Assembly: GCA_014529385.2 (NCBI GenBank) | Contig: CM043947.1 | Coordinates: 104,869,811-104,933,810, forward strand | Source of the DNA: Adiantum capillus-veneris | Lineage: Eukaryota > Streptophyta > Polypodiopsida > Polypodiales > Pteridaceae | Direction: 5' to 3' | Length of the DNA stretch: 64,000 bases | Part shown: positions 35,207 through 46,438 of the stretch, in pieces | How the letters are laid out: each line of letters opens with the position of its first letter | How positions within the stretch are numbered: the stretch's first letter is position 1 | The notes under the pieces: model-generated | What the model saw: the letters and a program-made list of their open reading frames with translations, nothing else | What the model was told of the DNA's origin: nothing | Database searches by the model: none | Made by a program: the position numbers and the translations under genes

Positions 35207-38200
35207 TCATCTCAAGAATGTGTTGGGGTAATCCTTTATGAGCGTTGGTTAGTCCTCCCAAGTTGCATCTTCTTCAGGATAATCCTTCCACTTTACCAGA
35301 TGCTCCGTGATAATTCTGTTACGTAACTTCATTTCCCTTGTTTCCAGTACGTAGTCAGGTTAGAGCTCGAGAACTCCTTGTGCTGGCATGACTATCTGAT
35401 CTGAGTCCAAGAATTGATCAGGGTTAGGAATATAGGGTTTGAGTAAGCTGACGTGGAATACATCATGAACCTTCAAGTTTGCAGGTAACTTTAGCTTGTA
35501 GGCTTGGTCACTCACAACCTTAACGATCTCGAATGGTCCACAATACCTTGGGCTTAGCTTCTTATATCTGCCTAGAGATAAGTTGATTTTCTTTGGTCGG
35601 ACTCGCAGAAAAACCTTATCTCCTTCTTTGAAAGTTCTTTTCGAAAGGTTCTTATCTGCATAGTGCTTCTGTCTATCCTGAGCAGCATGAATGTCCTGGC
35701 GAATAGCTCTACTCTGTGCTTCCATATCCTCCAACATCTTTCTAGAGGCTTCTACCCTGATGGTTGGATCTAAGAAGTTCAGTGGTGCTAAACAGTCCTG
35801 TCCATAAAGAGCTTTGAAAGGTGACATTCCAATGCTTCTGTGTTCGGAAGAGTTGCAAGCATATTCCACCAAAGGTAGATATTGTAACCACTTATTTGGC
35901 TCTTGTGAACAATAGGCTCTGAGAATGTCCTCGATGACTTGATTAACTCTCTCAGTTTGCCCATCTGTCTGTGGATGATGCGTTGTACTAAAGGCTAATT
36001 GTGACCCAATAGATTCGAAAAGAGAAGTCCAAAATTTTGATGTAAACTTGGCATCTCTATCGCTGACGATACGCTTGGGTAGACCATGTAACCTAAAAAT
36101 CTCTTTGATGAATACCCGACTAACATCTGAAGCAGTAAAGGTTGTCTTTACGGGTATTAGATGAGCCACTTTTGTGAGCATATCAACAAGTACGAAAACA
36201 GAGTCATAACCTCCTGTAGAAGGTAATCCTGTAACAAAATCCATACTGATGCATTCCCATTTCATCTGGGGTATGTCAAGTGGTTGAAGTTGCCCTGGTA
36301 ACTTGATTCTTTTGGCCTTTATCCGCTGACAAGAAAGACATTGCCTCACATAGCGAAGTATGTCTCCTTTCATCCCAGACCAAAAATAACTCCTCCTGAC
36401 AGCATGAAGAGTCTTAGCATAGCCTGGATGTCCGGATGTAGGGCTATCATGTGCTTCATACAGAATAGTCTTCTTTAGAGCTGGGTCTCTGGGTACACAG
36501 AGTCTATGTCTATAGTAAAGACATCCTCCCATAAGAGAGTAATCTTTAGCTTCAGGCATCTTATTCTACTGGACTAGATATACTATACGTTGGTACTCTG
36601 GATCTACCAAAGATGCTTCTTTGATTCTATCCCAGATAGGGTTATTTGGAATAGAGATAGCTCCGAGAAAGGATTTTTGGCTAAGACCATCTGCAACTGC
36701 ATTTTCCTTTCCTGGTCTATACTTTATGTCAAGGTCATATTCCTATAACAGCTCTATCCATCGTCGTTGTCGCATATTGAGAATAGGTTGAGTAAAAATC
36801 CATTTTAAGCTCTTGTGGTCTGTAACCAGTTGAAACTTGCGCCCAAGAAGATAATGTCTCCATAAATTCAACGCATGAATAACTGCTAAAAGTTCCAAAT
36901 CATGAGTAGGATAATTCTTTTCATGATCTCTCAGCTTTCGCGAAGTATACGCCACTGGTCTTCCTTCTTCAGTAAGAACTCTGCCTAGAGCAAATTTGCT
37001 AGCGTCGGTCGCTACTTCAAATTCCTTGCTGAAATCTGGAAGCTTTAAAATAGGAGCCGAGACCAAGAACTCTTTTAGCTTAGCAAAGCTAGACTCGTGC
37101 TCGGTCTTCCATTCGATCCTCATCCCTTTCTTCAGGAGTTCAGTCAAAGGTGCAGCAATACGTGCATAGTCCTTGACAAAAATCCTGTACCATCCCGTTA
37201 TTCCAAGAAATCCTCTTACTTCGGTGACGGTGGATGGTTGAGGCCAATCAACGATGTCCTTGACCTTGTTTGGGTCCACTGAAATCCCCTCAACTGATAT
37301 AACAAATCCAAGATAGTGGAATTTAGGCGAGCAAAAAGTGCACTTGCTCTCTTTAGCGTAAAGTTGGTGTTTTCGGAGAAGATCAAGTACTTTGCGAACA
37401 TGTTCTTCGTGATCTGACTCGTTCTTAGAGTAGATCAGAATGTCATCAAAGAAAACCAAGACAAAATCATCCAGGTAAGGTCTGAAAATATCCTGCATAA
37501 GTCGATTGAAGCTTGCAGGAGTATTTGTTAGACCAAAAGACATTACTGTGAACTCGTAGTGCCCATACCTAGTATTGAAAGCTGTCTTTGAAATAAATGA
37601 TTCCTTGATCCTGATTTGGTAATATCCTGACCTTAGATCAATCTTTGTAAATATTTTGGCGCCGTGGAGCCTGTCCAAGAGTTCATCAATCATTGGAACT
37701 GGATACTTGTTCTTGACAGTTACCTGGTTCAGTCCCCGGTAGTCTATGCATAGCCTTAAGGTCCCATCTTTCTTTTTCTGAAAAATAACTGGAGCACCCC
37801 AAGGAGAAGTACTGGGTCGAATGAATCCTTGCTCAATGAGTTGCCTAAGTTGTTCTTTGAGCTCGATGGCCTCTGGAAGTGACATTTTATAGGGTCTTTT
37901 TGAGATAGGTTCACATCCAAGAATAGTCTCAATCTCATGATCTACCTCTCTGTGTGGCGGAAGATTCATAAGGTCTTCTGGGAACACATCGTCATATTCC
38001 CTCAACCAGTTTGGTCGAAGTGAGGTATCTGATTGGTCCACCTTGTTGAGTTTAACCGCATATATTTGCTGACCCTTCCTTAGTCCCTTAAAAAGTTTGT
38101 TAGCCTTAACTAGAGTAGCCTTAGGTCTCCCATTTTCCCCCTGTATTAAGGCTTCATTACCCAAGTTATCTGTAAAAGTAAAGTTCCCTTGTGTACAATG

Positions 38201-39490
38201 TATGTGGGCCCTATTTTGCTTTAGCCAGTCCATCCCTAGTATCCCATCAAAGAATCCTAAGGTTAGGGTTCGAAATTTGGCAGAAGTTGGGTGTCCCCCT
38301 AAATCAAAGTCGATTTTTCCTGCAAAATGTTGAGATACTACTTCCTTGCCGTTTGCTAACTCTACAACTAGCTTGCTTGTTAGATACTTATCTAGCTTTA
38401 GCTTCCTCATGCATCGGGGTGAAAGAAATGAAAGAGTACTACCACAATCTATAAGGAAGTTAACTTGTTCACCTCTGAGAGATCCTGGCGTATGAATGAC
38501 TACGTATTGCTCGCAACCATTGGGATTGTCAATTGCAGCATGTAGGGCTGCTCTCTCCATCGCTTCGTCACCCACAGTTGGTTGTACTACTGCGGCATTC
38601 ACTCTGGCGGTAGCTCCATGCCCTCGCCCTCTGTTCATCCTTCCTCTTTCTCATCTTCCATTAGCTTGGCCACGCCCACGGGTATTCAAGGGTATGGCAT
38701 TGGCGTTGGTTGCCTAAATGTTCCTAGGGCAATTGGATCTGTAATGTCCATGCTCGCCGCAACCATAGCATCGAACATCAGGAAACTCCATGGTTGTGGT
38801 GGTAGCCATAATAGGGCACTGGTTATACGATTGGTTAGCTGGTTTGTTATCCCAAGCAATGGTCCTTGCACTCTTTGCCCAATGATTCCTTCTGTTCTGA
38901 TTAGCCTTTTGTACTTCGAGAGCTAGAGGTTTGGCCCTTAACAAGGCATCCTGTAGCGTCGTCGGTCTGAGAGCTTCCAGCCGAGTATTCAAGGGATCGA
39001 TTAGTCCTTGACAGAACCTTGCCACCTGTTGTTCCAAGGTCATCTTAGGAGCATATCTCCTAAGAGTGACAAACTTTGCATAGTATTCTTCGACATATGA
39101 ATTCAGCTGCCGAAGTGAAAAGAATTCATTCATCCTCAAGGTTCTATAGGCAGGCGGTAAATAACGTCCCATCATTGCAGCTTTGATGTCTTCCCAGGAC
39201 TGGGAAGATCCCTTAATGTCCATGTCCCTGCAATATTGCTTCCACCATATCTTGGCATCACCAGTTAAGCGGAACATCGCAAGCATGGTCTCACTTATGG
39301 GTTGGATCTCCGCAGCTTCAAAGTAGTCGTCCATGGCTTCCATCCATACTTCTGCATCTCTCTCCACATTTTCCCCCTCGCCCTTAAATATCGGAGGTTG
39401 GTCTTGCTTAAGGAGGAGCTTCTTCTCTTGCGCTGCCGAGTACAGAGCAACAGGCGGTGCCTACATGGGTTATACGAATTCTTGATACAT
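35207..39490 (-). pseudogene. gag-pol: Chromovirus fused gag-pol frame with eight in-frame stops
   Basis: One minus-strand frame runs from ATG 39490 to TGA 35207-35209 without an indel. In order: a gag region with CCHC knuckle CYGCGEHGHYRSNC (~38770-38730); protease with [11 protein letters not shown] (~38450); RT with active site FFDD (~37441-37458); RNase H with TDASKFALG and VTDHKSL (~37010-36820); integrase Zn-binding segment HPGYAKTLHAVRRSYFW (~36440); integrase core with MDFVTGLP, SDRDAKF and HHPQTDGQTERVNQVIED (~36245-35930); and a chromodomain (VKWKDYPEEDATWED, ~35250-35350). Stops in frame are TAA 39470, TAG 39461, TAG 38714, TGA 38651, TAG 36743, TAG 36566, TAA 35360 and TAA 35249. 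Catalytic residues visible in RT and integrase are retained. The chromodomain places it among chromoviruses, which it may direct to heterochromatin. Confidence 0.92.
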
Positions 39491-39677
39491 TACTTAGATT
39501 TCAAAATAGACACGAGACTTTAAATAAAATTCAAGATTCTACTTTATCAAGAGACAGAGATTCAGAGACAAAAAGCACTTTATTGATGAAAATTTATTAC
39601 AATTGAAACCCTTCAAGGTTTAGGATAACTGATGATCAGCTTATTACATGGCTTTATGGATTGCGTATAAAATACTC

Positions 39678-40208
39678 CTAGGAGATGGTATTCACGTGAT
39701 GCACTACTTCATTTGTGTAATAGTTTCTATACTCATTCTTGAGTGGATAATAAACTAAGATATCAAGCCGGAGTTCCGCCTTCAGTAATCCAAAGGTTTT
39801 GACTCGGTTCGTTGGGATCACGTTGGTGACCTTCTCCAAAAGCCAATCGTTGATGGTTTGATTGGATTTGTCTGAAACAGTCTGGTCCAATCGTGTAGGC
39901 ACCAAGTAGAATATCTCTATTACTCTCAACTACTCTCCCCAACGTATCTTCTTCAAGTCGGTAGCCAGGCATCCTAGCTTCCGAGCGTTGATGTAGTAAA
40001 CCCCTCCTGGAAATGTCCAATCAAGTTCCCATCCTCTATCAATGCGAGTGGAGTGTGGCGTATAAGCCTTCAACAGTATCTCCATGACATCTCGCCTGAA
40101 CTGGTAAACTGGAGATCTTCGAGCTTGCTCATAAATAAGCTCAAACACTTGGAACTTCCGATATTCGAGCACGGGGTCTTCCTGCAACACCAATGCAAGG
40201 AATTCAGA
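39678..40208 (-). pseudogene. Extra open frame between PBS and gag of the chromovirus
   Basis: In sense with the element, a frame runs from 40208 to 39678 (~172 codons after the acceptor-like site) with one TAG at 39930-39932. Segments: EDPVLEYRKFQVFELIYEQA, RRDVMEILLKAYTPHS, WTFPGGVYYINARKLG, LDQTVSDKSNQTINDWLLEK and NEYRNYYTNEVVHHVN. There is no ATG at its left edge. An acceptor-like TTGGTGTTGCAG precedes GAAGACC, so a spliced leader could supply the start. Otherwise Met at ~40088 (MEILLKAY) may start it. No domain is recognised. An additional frame upstream of gag is known in Ogre elements but is not a usual part of chromoviruses. Confidence 0.5.
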
Positions 40209-40280
40209 TCAACTACCTATATACTTTCAGTTCCTTTTAAATGTTCAAACAATACGACTTTATTTCCCAGTCTAACCTAG

Positions 40281-40292
40281 GCTCTGATACCA
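40281..40292 (-). other. Primer-binding site, initiator tRNA-Met
   Basis: Minus strand TGGTATCAGAGC lies two bases inside the 5' LTR. This is the standard complement to the 3' end of plant initiator tRNA-Met, the primer for minus-strand DNA synthesis. Confidence 0.95.
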
Positions 40293-42342
40293 GGTGTGAG
40301 GTCCCCACCCCGCCGTTTCCAATGGCGGATCTGATGGTGAACCCGGTGGCCACTAGATCTATTGCGGAAGCAAACAAAATGGTTCAGGGTTCGACTAGCG
40401 GACGATCTCTCATCACAAAGCAGGTTGAGTTCGAGCTTACTAGCAGGGAGATCTAGCTCCACCTCACAGGGGAAGAGTACTTGAACTATCTAGCGATCCT
40501 AAGACCCACCTTCCAAGAGGAGAGAAACCTCGATTGCCTTTTTCCCCATGTTTCAGAGGCACGTACTCTCAAGAATTCCCCGCTCTAGGGGCAATGAGCA
40601 TTACTAATATCGAGTAAGCACTATGGGGACAGAGAGTTCCCGACCAATCGGGACCACCCATCTCGTAGGCATTGGCAACCAGAGCCAAGCCCCCACTTTC
40701 CACCCCCACACTCACACTTCCTTGTGTGACCTAATTACTACCACAAAGGTTGTTCAACATAAATATTCCTTGTTTAATTCCGAATCACATTGTTCGTTAA
40801 TACAGCCCTTCAACCAGTATTGCATACAACACCAAAGACAGAATTCGAATAAAAATTATACTCAAACTTATTCATAAAAGTTCCAATGTTCTGGAGGTAC
40901 AACATCCCCCCTCCAGCGAGAGTTCACTCCTCCCGTTGTCGCCTAGCTGCCCATACCACTAGGTATGTCCACCGCATAGAAAGCACGTCATGGACACTCC
41001 CACCGCATAGAAAGCAAGATGTGTGTTCCCACCGCATAGAAAGAAAGTCGTGGATATCCACGTCATAGAAAGCAAGTCGTGGATTCAACAGCCCTTAAAG
41101 AGGAACTCTGCCCCCTGTGATTAGTAGGGGGGGTCAGGACTGATTCAACATTGGAAATAAAATGAATATTTCGAGCTAAATTTTCCCTAGCAGACATTCT
41201 TTCCTAATTGCAACCAGCATACCCACCAATCATTTCCTTCCTACTTTAGAACTTAATGTACAATGAATTCAATGCCCAGGTTTCCGTCGGACTTCTCCAA
41301 CATGTTTGGGGATATTTTCATTCCTAACTAAACGTGTGCAATGTTAAATTAAACAACTTGAATGAAATTATAATCTACCTCTTCCATTTCTTTGTCGGTG
41401 GCCCGTGAGATGGCCGGTATTCGTTCCTCCATGGGAGCTTTTTCCTTTCCGTTCACCTTGCTCGTTCCTGCCTCGTGGTCGTGGGCTCCACAAAAGCGAG
41501 TCCTCTTAACCGGGGCCATTTTAAACTCACTACTTTAAGTAATTTAACTTGGGGAAAAAGAGCTAATTTCCGTAAGTGTCATAACAAGCCAAATGATAGA
41601 TTAGCAACATCAAACAATGCCTGCTACATGAGAGGTTTAGAGTTTTCCATATAGCAATCATTATGGATGACACATAATCCTATGGGAACCGGCTCTAAAG
41701 ATAATTACTCGGCTTACATGATTAAGAATAATAGGATTTCACTAATGAAATTACCAGAGAGATGACTTAAGCACGATTAATCTTTTTCCTAGCAATTAGA
41801 GGGTGCAGAATCACCGCATGCATAGGTGTGAGAAAAACCACCTCTTAGAGACTTAATGACAGATTAATCTTACCTTAATTATATCTTAATGCATAACAGA
41901 TATGGATCTAAATCAACTACAATATTAATGCATGACAGAAAGAGTGATTCTCATCAATCTACACAATTACCAGCTTACCGATTAATTTCTATGCTACCTA
42001 GAGAGAGAAATTCTAATAATCGTGCACTAATCATTAATTAAGAGTGATGAATGGCGGATAATTCAGCTATGGGATGATGATTACATAATAGAATATGGTT
42101 AAGGAGAATTTAGAGAGTGATTATAGAGAATTACGACTAGGAATAAGCATAATAGACGAGAAATTTAGATGGTAATGAAAAGGATTTGCAGAAAGCATTA
42201 ATTAGACCGTGGTTACTGTGATTAAGGGCTGATAATCCTCTCGATTCTCTGATCTAATCGAGCTTCTTGAGGCGAGAATTCGAGAGCACCTCCCTTGTTG
42301 CTTCTCCTTTAAAAGGTGTGTGTTCCGGCAGCACCTTCGCAG

Positions 42343-42386
42343 AGTGTGTGTAGGTGTGTGTGTGTGTGCACTGTGTGTGTGTGAGA

Positions 42387-42417
<31 letters not shown>

Positions 42418-42420
42418 GGC
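42343..42420. repeat. (GT)n tracts in the chromovirus 5' LTR
   Basis: GT-rich stretch, longer here than the equivalent in the left LTR, just beside the insertion point of the TTAA element. Confidence 0.85.
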
Positions 42421-42426
42421 CTTTAA

Positions 42427-43687
42427 CACTAGGTTGGTAACCTAACAGGACATAAAAGTGTCCTTTCAGGGTTTTGAAAAAACCTCCAAAACCAAAGTAG
42501 ATCCACTCATTTTGTAAAATCCTTTCATGAGGTTATAGTTCAAGGCCTACTACACATGGAAAAAATAAGAAACTTGTAAAATTTCTCATCTTTTGGTCAC
42601 ACCAAGCCTCCAAAGTTGATGGACCAGTACATTTTCATCAAAACAGTCATTTCTTACGTTTTGTTGCATAAACATAAGATTAGGGATTTTTGTAGGACGT
42701 GAGATAAATTCCCTAGTTAACTTCAATGGGTTGGTGATTAGAACATATGATTGCTTCTCACTCACTATTTTTTGTTTTGCCAAAAGAAATAGGTACAAAA
42801 AAGTTGAATTTGTACCATTCTGCAAACCTATCATCAAAGTTTCTATAGCCACGCTCAATACAAATAATATATGCATGTTTTATTAGTTCCCTATTGTCCT
42901 TTAGGTTCATAAGGAGCCATGGAGCATGTCAAAAATATAATACATCTCTTACCAAGGGGAATCTTGGGGACAAAGATGAAGTGCTAAATACAGCAAACAT
43001 GAAAAAACTGGGTTCAACATTATGAGTTGTAGAATCCCATAGAAACTATTCAATATCTAGCCAAATTTGATCCTTATGACTAGATATGGTTACTACCTAC
43101 AAAATGCATGTAGTTGTCACAAGAAACTAACAATATTGGAAAAGCTATACTTGATACAATAGACTGTTTCGTTTTCTTCTATAAATGAGAAAATAAACCA
43201 TCGTTGTCTACTATGCAAAATAGGGTATTAGGTGCCCCAAAACTCAAGGAATATTAGCTTTATGTTACAATATGAGACATAGAAAATCAAAACTAACAGG
43301 ATTTGACAATTTTTGTAATTTGGTCATAACTTACAACTTTAACATTTATTTCTCCTTAGAAGCATCAGGACATGTTGAGGACTACTAAAGATAGTTCTCT
43401 ATCATTATATACCTCACCAGCATGAATTCTAGAGTGGTATAGTTGCAAAAAGTTGAAAAAAGCCAAAAACAAGACCCATTTTTTCACACAGTTTAGGTTG
43501 TGAAATGTTGTGCAAGGACAAGGTTAAAGATGGAATTGATATTCCAAAATAATGTCGGGTTTTTTTCAGCTCATGAGACAACTTTCTAGACAAACAGCAC
43601 CTCAAAATCCATTTTGAAACTCTTGATATAATTCAAGGAAAATGGTCACTTCATAGGACATAAAAGTGTCCCATTACCAACCTAGTG
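42427..43687. mobile_element. 1,261-bp TTAA-targeting element in the LTR promoter
   Basis: The boundaries are exact because the other LTR is the empty site (GCCTTTAAATAGG). The insert has a 14-bp perfect terminal inverted repeat CACTAGGTTGGTAA and is flanked by TTAA on both sides (42423-42426 and 43688-43691). GGACATAAAAGTGTCC occurs near both ends in the same orientation. TTAA duplication is the hallmark of piggyBac-type transposition. The CACTA start is shared with CACTA elements, but those make 3-bp duplications, and the 3-bp flanks here (TAA, TTA) do not match. No intact transposase is seen; a minus-strand frame at 42876-42586 is unrecognised. Confidence 0.8.
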
Positions 43688-44339
43688 TTAAATAGGCTCC
43701 TACAGGCTGAAAATTGACCAACCCTGCTATTAGCATCTAGAGGAGCACTCAGTTCACTGCATTGGCTAGTCTAGTTGCCTACTCACCAAGTGTCAGGTTG
43801 GCTAGTTTAACTGACTCTAAGACTTAGTTACTGGCTTGGAAACTCTCCCAGGACTCCTACAAAGCAAGAGGTCACCCCCTAGCTGCTAAAGCTGATCAGG
43901 AGTGGGCTGGAACTTGTTCTCACACAGTCCCGAGCCCCCGGTACCTCCCCAGACAATTTTTAGGAAAATTGGTTCTAGGCTAAAACGGGTCATACGAGGC
44001 TAAAACGGATGCCGAAAATTGCTATAGCAAGCTCTAACTAAGGCGTACTTGCCCGAGTACCTGCCATATTTAGTAGCCCCCGGGGTCCGAAAATGCATTT
44101 TTTGAAATTCGGGGTACGGGTGTAGTTTTTCGAGACGATGAAAACTGGACGGGTCGGGTGACCAAAAACTTACTATTTTTGGAATTTTTTTACAAAAATT
44201 ATTTTAATTCACATTTCGGAGCTTTAAAACATTCTAAAAATCATGGCACTGACAGAATCTGAAAAACTGCTAAAAATAGTAACTTATTCCAGTTCATGGT
44301 ACAAAGGTGCTCTTTTTGATCGGGGTCAGAGACCTTACA

Positions 44340-44344
44340 CCCAG
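44340..44344. repeat. Target-site duplication CCCAG, right
   Basis: Matches 32383-32387. Confidence 0.9.
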
Positions 44345-44479
44345 ATAGGGATACATGCTTCCATTGGCTCAACTGACCCAAATGCCATAGCGCACTTCCT
44401 CTTGACTAGGGAGTTGCCTTACGCGCAAGATAGGCGCCATGAAATGGTCAAAAAAATTATGAACTCCTCAGATACATGA
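44345..44479 (+). pseudogene. 3' part of the unknown gene interrupted by the chromovirus
   Basis: With the element and one copy of CCCAG removed, the frame ending in CTT GCC CAG at 32387 continues in phase here and runs to TGA 44477-44479. Segments are HASIGSTDPNAIAHFLLTRE and HEMVKKIMNSSDT. A polyadenylation-like AATAAA follows at 44503. The open junction supports real coding sequence that the insertion disrupted. Confidence 0.6.
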
Positions 44480-44502
44480 TGTAAAATCACCGTCTTGGAA
44501 GT

Positions 44503-44508
44503 AATAAA
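44503..44508 (+). terminator. Polyadenylation-like signal AATAAA
   Basis: Located 24 bp after the TGA of the interrupted plus-strand gene. Confidence 0.4.
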
Positions 44509-44604
44509 AATATTTGAAATTGTCTCTCTATCTTGCAAATTCTTTTGAATGTGTGTTTTTCAATCTTGAAAATTGTTTCAATTGGTGATATGAAAATTGT
44601 TTTG

Positions 44605-45445
44605 ATAAGTGACTTTGTAACTTCAAGTTTTGTATGTAATTTCAGTCAATTTCAGTAAATTTGTGCTTTTTAAGTACCCTTGGGGGCAGATAAGCCTATA
44701 AGGGACAATAAAAATCCTAGCCACAAGGGCGTGCAAATGGACCATCCATCAATTTTGGATGGGCCATTTGCGCGCTCTTGTGGCCAGGCTTTATTTTGCC
44801 CCTTTTAGGCTTATCTACCCCCTAGGATACTTACAAAGCACAAATTTATTGAAATGAATTGGTATTGAATCATTAATTTAGATGCACCCTTTCTATAGAA
44901 ATTCCAGCATATGTTCACACTCAAGGACACTAGAAAAGGTGAAATCAATTATGAAATGAAGTTTCCAGCACACTATCACCTGCTTTAGCTCTACCTAGTA
45001 CACCCCTACACCAAAAAGTCCAATTACATTGGACATTTGAAAAATCCAAATTAATGTTGCATAGACACTTGGTTTCACAATATGTTATTTTTTTTGATAT
45101 CCTATAGGGAATTCAAAGCTTGAAATGGCCAAAAAAGGGTGTCCACAACGATCCATGTAAAATAATATTGCAAAACCAATAGGTTTTAGTAAAGTTGTGC
45201 TTTTTAAGTACCCTTGGGGGTAGATAAGTCTACAAGGGGCAAAAAAAAGTCTGGCCACAAGGGCGCGCAAATGGCCCATCCAAAACTGATGGATGGGCCA
45301 TTTGCACGCCCTTGTGGCCAGGCTTTTTATTGCCCCTTATAGGCTTATCTACCCCCAAGGGTACTTAAAAAGCACGAATTTCCTGAAATTGATTGAAATT
45401 ACATACAGAACTTGAAATTACAAAGTCATTTCATTACAAAGATAG
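44605..45445. mobile_element. Nested foldback (hairpin) elements
   Basis: Two ~180-bp near-perfect palindromes lie at 44664-44845 and 45197-45378. Each has ~85-bp arms that start GTGCTTTTTAAGTACCC and meet at a GGCCCATCCA-like centre. The sequence outside the outer arms is also inverted: TTTGTAACTTCAAG...TGTATGTAATTTCA on the left is complementary to the right flank up to ~45445. The layout is arm-arm'-spacer-arm-arm'. No coding sequence is present. Confidence 0.75.
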
Positions 45446-45542
45446 TAGACACAGTAGACACAACTGTTGATCATCTTGTCATTGGAAAATCAAATCATTA
45501 CAAAGATAAGGGTGTGCAATACAAAAAGAGGAGTAACTTCGG

Positions 45543-46438
45543 CTAATACTCGAAGTCTCGTCACAATCGACGTGCAAGCTGCATATCTTTTGGCTGTATT
45601 GTCACTCGCTTTGCATGTATGGCGCATAGGTTGGTATCTTCCAACACCGAAATGATGTGGGCTTCTGCAGCTTCTTGAATAGCCTCTAGCGCTATTGCTT
45701 GCATTCTATACTGATTTCCATAGCTTTGAAGCACCTCCTTCACAGTGCGAGCAAAGGGGTGCGTCGAATCAAAAGCTCCGTCGTCTTCTGGTAGTGGCGG
45801 ATTTCTGCAAATTCCCTTGCTATTTTTTGGCGCCGCTCCGGTTGTCTTGGGGGCACTTGCACATTTCCTGGTGGGCGGCGTTTAGGCTTCTTGAAAAACT
45901 TAGACTTGCACCTGTTTACATACTTAGGGGTTGGTTCTGCAGCCTCTTCTGATTCTTCCTCTTTCCTTGGCTGCCGATCTTGTTGTGTGAGGAGAGCTCC
46001 CTGGCCTCTAGGCAATGTCTTCCCCCCAACGGCCACCCGGTGTGTGCGCGGTATTTTTTTTCACAGCCATGGTGGCTTACTCTCTGATTTAGTGTTTGTA
46101 TGGACCACCCGAGTCGTGGATGGTCCTGCTTGTGATTGGTGGCGCGACGGCTGCTCCCTATCAGACTCTGTTGTTTGCTGGCCCTCTTCCTCTCTCTAGC
46201 GCTGGGCACGTTGCTTCATTCTTCTTCTAGGTGTTATATCTTGAGGAGGTGGAGATTCAACAGTCCTCGATGACTCTCATGCCCTACCACCATGCACACT
46301 ACCAGATGAGTTCCTAGAACAGCCAGGCGTTCGTGGCCGTTTTCTTGTGCCTTTAAGCCATGCCGGCTTCTCACATCCTTGGAGGGTGTTTTTGTTGGCA
46401 GACGGATGCTCTTTCGCGGTTTGTTTGGTGCACGCCAT
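45543..46438 (-). pseudogene. Divergent long-tailed histone H3-like gene, broken
   Basis: The minus strand starts at ATG 46438 with MACTKQTAKE, close to the histone H3 start MARTKQTARK. A ~200-residue linker rich in charged and Gln/Pro residues follows. Then comes an H3 histone fold: [15 protein letters not shown] (alpha-N), [40 protein letters not shown] and [21 protein letters not shown] canonical H3 tail is ~40 residues before alpha-N. Loop 1 has the canonical H3 length, unlike most plant CENH3, yet the long tail and the ending LARRL recall CENH3. Breaks: TGA 46277, TAG 46196, TGA 46061, a 1-base shift near 45765, and TGA 45561 where the protein may end or read on to TAG 45543-45545. No intron is evident. 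Confidence 0.7.

Larger units (their letters stand above)
32388..44339 (-). mobile_element. Complete Ty3/gypsy chromovirus (element 2), 11,952 bp
   Basis: All parts of a full LTR retrotransposon are present on the minus strand: 5' LTR 44339-40295, PBS 40292-40281, an extra frame 40208-39678, fused gag-pol 39490-35207 ending in a chromodomain, PPT 35187-35177 and 3' LTR 35176-32388. It is flanked by the 5-bp duplication CCCAG. The LTRs are ~2.79 and ~2.78 kb after removal of a later insertion in the 5' LTR. It inserted in a plus-strand reading frame. Confidence 0.92.
40295..44339 (-). repeat. 5' LTR of the chromovirus, with a 1.26-kb insertion
   Basis: Plus-strand ends are TGTGAGGTCCCC and GACCTTACA, as in the left LTR. 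Length is 4,045 bp, or 2,780 bp without the insertion at 42427-43687 and its duplicated TTAA. Being next to the PBS, it is the LTR whose promoter drives the element. Confidence 0.92.

Noticed and set aside
42427-43687. CACTA (En/Spm) element, because the insert starts CACTA
   Set aside because: CACTA elements duplicate 3 bp; here the 3-bp flanks differ while the 4-bp flanks TTAA match exactly.
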